A stretch of 33,618 bases of DNA from Actinobacteria bacterium 13_1_40CM_66_12. Lineage in GTDB: Bacteria; Chloroflexota; Dormibacteria; Dormibacterales; Dormibacteraceae. The stretch spans positions 8,777-42,394 of the forward strand of contig MNEW01000002.1 in the NCBI GenBank assembly GCA_001917895.1, given 5' to 3'. Each line of letters starts with the position of its first letter. Position 1 is the stretch's first letter. The position numbers and the translations under genes were made by a program. The notes beneath the pieces were generated by a model. The model was given only the letters and a program-made list of their open reading frames with translations. It had not been told where the DNA came from and ran no database searches. Positions 30,790-33,618 of the stretch are shown piece after piece.

Positions 30790-31734
30790 TTACTGCGACC
30801 GGGACGACTCCACCTGCCAGACGGCCGCCGAGATGGCTGCGATCAGCTGCCAGCCGGCGTCGCCTCCAAGCCCGTCGGTCATGACCACGAGCACGTAAGG
30901 ACCGTCCGGGCCCGCGGTCACCAGCGCCGCGTCGTTCTCCACCGCGTCAATGGTTCCGGTCTTGTGCACCACAGTCGCAGCAGCACCGGTGCCAGCCGGC
31001 ACCCCGGCCTCAGTTGTCGTGTCGGTCAGCAGAGGGTAAAGCCACGCCTGGGCGGCCGCGCCTCCGAGCTCGCCGCTCGCTTCGGCGACCCATAGCACGG
31101 CCAGGTCGGCCGGACTGGTTGTATTGCCGACGAAGAATGCGGAGCTGGCCGCGCCCGCGGCAGCGGCCCAGGCGTTGAGCGCGTCGGCGCCGCCGACATC
31201 ACGGACGAGCATGTGGCCGGCCGTGTTGTCGGACTGTTTTGCGGCCCTCGAAGCAAGTTCGTTGCGAGTGAAGCAGGCGCCTGGCTCATAGTCGTCAAAC
31301 CAACCGGCCTCGTAGTCCGAAGGCGCAAAGCAGACGATGCCGTTCGGGTCGGTTGTACCCGCTGCGATGCTCTGCGCCTCCATCATCAGCGCGACCAGCT
31401 TGTACGTGCTGGCGGCTGTGATGACGGCATCACCACCAAATGACCATGAGAGCTGGTCGGATCCGCCAAGCTCGACGACGCTCACACCAACGGTCCCCCC
31501 GCTTGCAACCGCGAGCTGCTGCAAGTTCGAAGCGAGGACGCCCGCGTCGCGAGTCGCCGGGGCGACGGCTGTGGTCGGGACGATCACCGATTGGCTCGCG
31601 CTGGTGCGTGCGTTGCTCGCTGACGTGGTCACAGCTGCGGTTACCGGCCGGCTCGCCCGAGCCGAGACGATCAACGGCGAGGTGACCAGAGCGACGATCA
31701 CCAGAGTGAGCAACGCGCTGAGACGCCGGGCCAC
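30790..31734 (-). CDS. Class-A-beta-lactamase-like serine hydrolase, secreted
   Basis: 314 aa with an N-terminal export helix (about 7-26) and a Thr/Ser/Ala-rich linker. The three serine beta-lactamase/penicillin-binding motifs are present: S109-T-Y-K112, S168-D169-N170 and K258-T-G260. The omega-loop ExxLN that supplies the deacylating Glu in true class A beta-lactamases is not evident between SDN and KTG. It may therefore be a peptidase or a cell-wall-active serine hydrolase rather than a resistance enzyme. Convergent with the PKD protein gene. Upstream 81 nt to the next gene hold nothing recognisable. Confidence 0.88.
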   Translation of the reverse strand: MARRLSALLTLVIVALVTSPLIVSARASRPVTAAVTTSASNARTSASQSVIVPTTAVAPATRDAGVLASNLQQLAVASGGTVGVSVVELGGSDQLSWSFGGDAVITAASTYKLVALMMEAQSIAAGTTDPNGIVCFAPSDYEAGWFDDYEPGACFTRNELASRAAKQSDNTAGHMLVRDVGGADALNAWAAAAGAASSAFFVGNTTSPADLAVLWVAEASGELGGAAAQAWLYPLLTDTTTEAGVPAGTGAAATVVHKTGTIDAVENDAALVTAGPDGPYVLVVMTDGLGGDAGWQLIAAISAAVWQVESSRSQ

Positions 31735-31815
31735 GACTCAAGGCACATCCATGCGGACAGCGTCCGGCCCGCTGCTGGGATCGCCCTGGGCGACCTATGT
31801 GAGACCGCTGAGAAA

Positions 31816-32487
31816 TCAGGCCGTGTCCCGAGCCCTCTCGAGGCCGTCGAGGATGAGGTCCAGCCCGAACTCGAACTCCTCCGAGTAGTCGTAGCCGGGC
31901 TTCATAGCGTGGTCGGTGATCATCTCGGCGAGGTGCGGGTACTCGCCGGCGAGTTGCCGGAGGATGCTCTCCCCCACCTCCGCGACTTGCTCCGGGGTTT
32001 GAAGCGGAATGTTGATTTGCTGCAAGGCGAAGCCATAGACATAGCCGTCGATGACGGAGACAGCGTGGGCGGCGTTCACGAGCGTGAAGCCTGCCGTCCG
32101 AAGGCTCCCAAGCACCGAGTCGTGGTGTCGCAGGGTCGCTGGACCGGGCTTGGTCCGCGACTGCATCAAGCTGGTCGACCAGGGGTGCCGCAGCAGAGCT
32201 TCGTGTGCCGAGACGGCTCGCTTGCGCATCGCCGCCTTCCAGTCCTCTCGGCCGGACGGCAAGACGATCTCGCTAAAAACGAGATCGACGATGGCATCGA
32301 GGATGTCGTCTTTGTTGGCCACGTGGTTGTAGAGCGACATCGCTTCGACACCGAGCTCGTGGCCGAGGTTGCGCATCGTGAGCGACTCGATCCCGCTCTT
32401 GTCGGCCAGCGCAAGGGCGGCGCGTAGCACACGCTCCCTGCTCAATGGGGTTCGGGGCTTGGCGCTGGGCTCGGCATGGGCAGTCAA
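31816..32487 (-). CDS. TetR family regulator with TetR_C-like ligand domain
   Basis: 223 aa from a TTG at 32487, which has GAGGAG 7-8 nt upstream; the frame continues to 32526 but across the operator. The HTH (about residues 36-56, LTMRNLGHELGVEAMSLYNHVANKDDIL) and the C-terminal domain (WKAAMRKRAVSAHEALLRHPW, YVYGFALQQ) match the branch related to the tetracycline repressor C-terminal family. It is divergent from a DUF4386 gene, and two copies of a 13-bp motif sit between them, so it probably represses itself and that gene. Confidence 0.92.
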   Translation of the reverse strand: MTAHAEPSAKPRTPLSRERVLRAALALADKSGIESLTMRNLGHELGVEAMSLYNHVANKDDILDAIVDLVFSEIVLPSGREDWKAAMRKRAVSAHEALLRHPWSTSLMQSRTKPGPATLRHHDSVLGSLRTAGFTLVNAAHAVSVIDGYVYGFALQQINIPLQTPEQVAEVGESILRQLAGEYPHLAEMITDHAMKPGYDYSEEFEFGLDLILDGLERARDTA

Positions 32488-32509
32488 CGTGCATCTCCTC
32501 TTGACAAAC

Positions 32510-32555
32510 TTACACTGTATGTGCAAGACTTACGCCATAAGTTTACACCGTATGT
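32510..32555. promoter_or_regulatory. Two TTACACYGTATGT operators between tetR and the DUF4386 gene
   Basis: TTACACTGTATGT (32510-32522) and TTACACCGTATGT (32543-32555) are direct copies 33 bp apart, about three helical turns. Each contains a short dyad (TACA-C-TGTA; TAC-ACC-GTA). A TTGACA at 32501-32506 overlaps the first copy's flank, and AGGAG for the DUF4386 gene follows the second. They are probable TetR binding sites. Confidence 0.7.
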
Positions 32556-32570
32556 TCAGGAGAAGCAACA

Positions 32571-33287
32571 ATGAGCTCACCCAAGCGTCTAGCCAGAATC
32601 GCCGGCGTCCTCTATCTGCTCAACGGCATCTTCAGCGGCTTCGCCTTCGGGTACGTGCTGACCAAGGTGTACGTGCCGGGCCACGCTGGGACCACGGCCG
32701 GGAACGTGGTCGCGAACTCCGGACTCTTCCGCATTGGCGTCGTCGCGGACCTGTTCCAGGGGACAGAGTGGCTCTTCCTCGCGATGACCCTCTACGTCCT
32801 GCTGAAGCACGTCCACCAGAGCGCCGCGAGGGCAATGGTCGCCCTGGTCGCAGTCGGGGCCGCAATCGTGTGCCTCAACGACGTCTTCCAGTTCGAGAGC
32901 GTGCGCATTGCGGCCGACCCGTCATACACGGCCGCCCTCGGCGCCGCGGGTTCGAGTGCTCTGGTGCAGCTCCTGCTCGAAATCCATCACTACGGCTTCC
33001 TCGTCGCCCAGATCTTCTTCGGCCTGTGGCTGGTGCCCCTCGGCTATCTCGCGTTCAGGTCGGCTATGTTCCCCAAGGCGTTGGGCGTCCTGCTCATCGT
33101 TGGCGGCGGCTGCTACATCGTCGGCTTGCTCGCGGTGTTCCTGGTCCCCGACTTCGACCTGGGCGAAAAGATCAACACCTTCGTCACCCTCCCATCAGCA
33201 ATCGCGGAAGTCTCGATGGTCGCGTACCTGCTCGTGAAGGGCGTCAAGAAGCCAAAGCACGTCGAGCGCATCCTCGCCGCGGCATAG
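32571..33287 (+). CDS. DUF4386 family membrane protein
   Basis: 238 aa with six membrane helices in the DUF4386 pattern: RLARIAGVLYLLNGIFSGFAF at the start, a DLFQGTEWLFLAMTLYVLLK helix, then LLLEIHHYGFLVAQIFFGLWLVPLGYLAF and FPKALGVLLIVGGGCYIVG. The biochemical role of DUF4386 proteins is unknown. ATG with AGGAG 8 nt upstream. Members often sit beside a TetR gene as here, suggesting a ligand-induced membrane function. A cupin gene follows 10 nt later. Confidence 0.9.
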   Translation: MSSPKRLARIAGVLYLLNGIFSGFAFGYVLTKVYVPGHAGTTAGNVVANSGLFRIGVVADLFQGTEWLFLAMTLYVLLKHVHQSAARAMVALVAVGAAIVCLNDVFQFESVRIAADPSYTAALGAAGSSALVQLLLEIHHYGFLVAQIFFGLWLVPLGYLAFRSAMFPKALGVLLIVGGGCYIVGLLAVFLVPDFDLGEKINTFVTLPSAIAEVSMVAYLLVKGVKKPKHVERILAAA

Positions 33288-33297
33288 AGTTCAGCCT

Positions 33298-33618
33298 GTG
33301 AAAGCGGCACCGAGTGACTTTCTGGTTGTCGACCGCGAGGCGTTGCCCGAGTCAGAGCTGGAGGGCCTCAGGTATGGAGGCGCGGGGGTCTGCCTGATAT
33401 TCGTCGACGTCGAACCCGGTGAAGGTCCTCGCCTTCACCGGCACCCATATGAAGAGGTATTCATCGTGCTGGAGGGACGTCCTCGGTTCGTGGTCGATTC
33501 CGAGACGGTGGAAGCGACTGCCGGCCAGATCGTGATCGTGCGAGCGCGGGTCGCGCATAAGTTCGCCAACGCAGGGCCGGGGCGACTTCGGCAGATCGAC
33601 ATTCACGTGAGCCCTGAA
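33298..33618 (+). CDS. Cupin-domain protein, 3' end cut by window edge
   Basis: The first 107 codons are visible, from a GTG 10 nt after the DUF4386 stop, with no stop before the window ends. The cupin metal motif appears as RLHRHPYEEVFIVLEG (two His, Glu), followed by the second motif GQIVIVRARVAHKFANAG with its His. Single-domain cupins of this kind bind a metal and may act as small enzymes or sensors. Probably cotranscribed with the DUF4386 gene under the TetR operators. Confidence 0.85.
   Translation, partial: MKAAPSDFLVVDREALPESELEGLRYGGAGVCLIFVDVEPGEGPRLHRHPYEEVFIVLEGRPRFVVDSETVEATAGQIVIVRARVAHKFANAGPGRLRQIDIHVSPE

Noticed and set aside
1..33618. CRISPR arrays, tRNA or rRNA genes, insertion sequences, prophage genes, defence islands
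   Set aside because: None of the expected repeats, cloverleaf structures, transposases, integrases or nuclease clusters could be seen on either strand.

Overview
The window is a GC-rich, gene-dense stretch of bacterial chromosome with no tRNA, rRNA, CRISPR array, transposase or phage gene that I can see. The gene mix (a CO-dehydrogenase-type small subunit with a CoxG-like partner, a split proton-translocating transhydrogenase, a fused gamma-alpha 2-oxoacid:ferredoxin oxidoreductase, a wax ester/triacylglycerol synthase, a luciferase-like F420-type oxidoreductase, a DUF4386 protein) suits a soil bacterium of the Chloroflexota / Candidatus Dormibacterota / deep actinobacterial kind. That placement is inference. 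Many genes start on ATG or GTG with no Shine-Dalgarno but with a TANNNT-like box 7 to 10 nt upstream, so leaderless transcription looks common.

Layout. 1-1672: coxS (cut by the window edge) and coxG, divergent around a triple inverted/direct repeat, then an unrecognised 169-aa gene. 1719-5437: an overlapping run of amidase, SAM methyltransferase, secreted GHL10-type glycoside-hydrolase-like protein and small membrane protein. 5349-8633: an AlkA-like glycosylase divergent from a WYL regulator, a cold-shock protein with a long structured leader and clear terminator, and an EamA permease. 8664-13200: a lipid block with wax ester synthase, two paralogous GHSRG lipase-like hydrolases, a third alpha/beta hydrolase and a TetR regulator with a 21-bp palindrome. 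13221-16735: membrane proteins, a tandem GNAT acetyltransferase and an LLM oxidoreductase. 16736-16987: a structured intergenic region.

16988-22977 is the redox core: pntAA-pntAB-pntB on the minus strand, divergent from korA-korB on the plus strand, sharing a palindromic control region. The korA/korB junction carries a small hairpin element flanked by a 9-bp duplication that appears to have split an ancestral ATGA stop/start overlap. 22974-26957: a second AlkA-like glycosylase, a compact APH-like kinase, an M3 oligoendopeptidase and a third glycosylase, the last 3 nt downstream of an orphan membrane sensor kinase (26961-28736). 28796-33618: a ChrB-domain protein, a secreted PKD-like protein, a class-A-beta-lactamase-like serine hydrolase, a TetR/DUF4386 divergent pair with two copies of a 13-bp operator, and a cupin cut by the window end.

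I see no classical defence or secretion system. The most unusual signals are the korA/korB insert and similar hairpins, the palindromic control regions, the 16.8-kb structured region, the compact kinase, and a glycosylase with Glu where catalytic Asp is expected.
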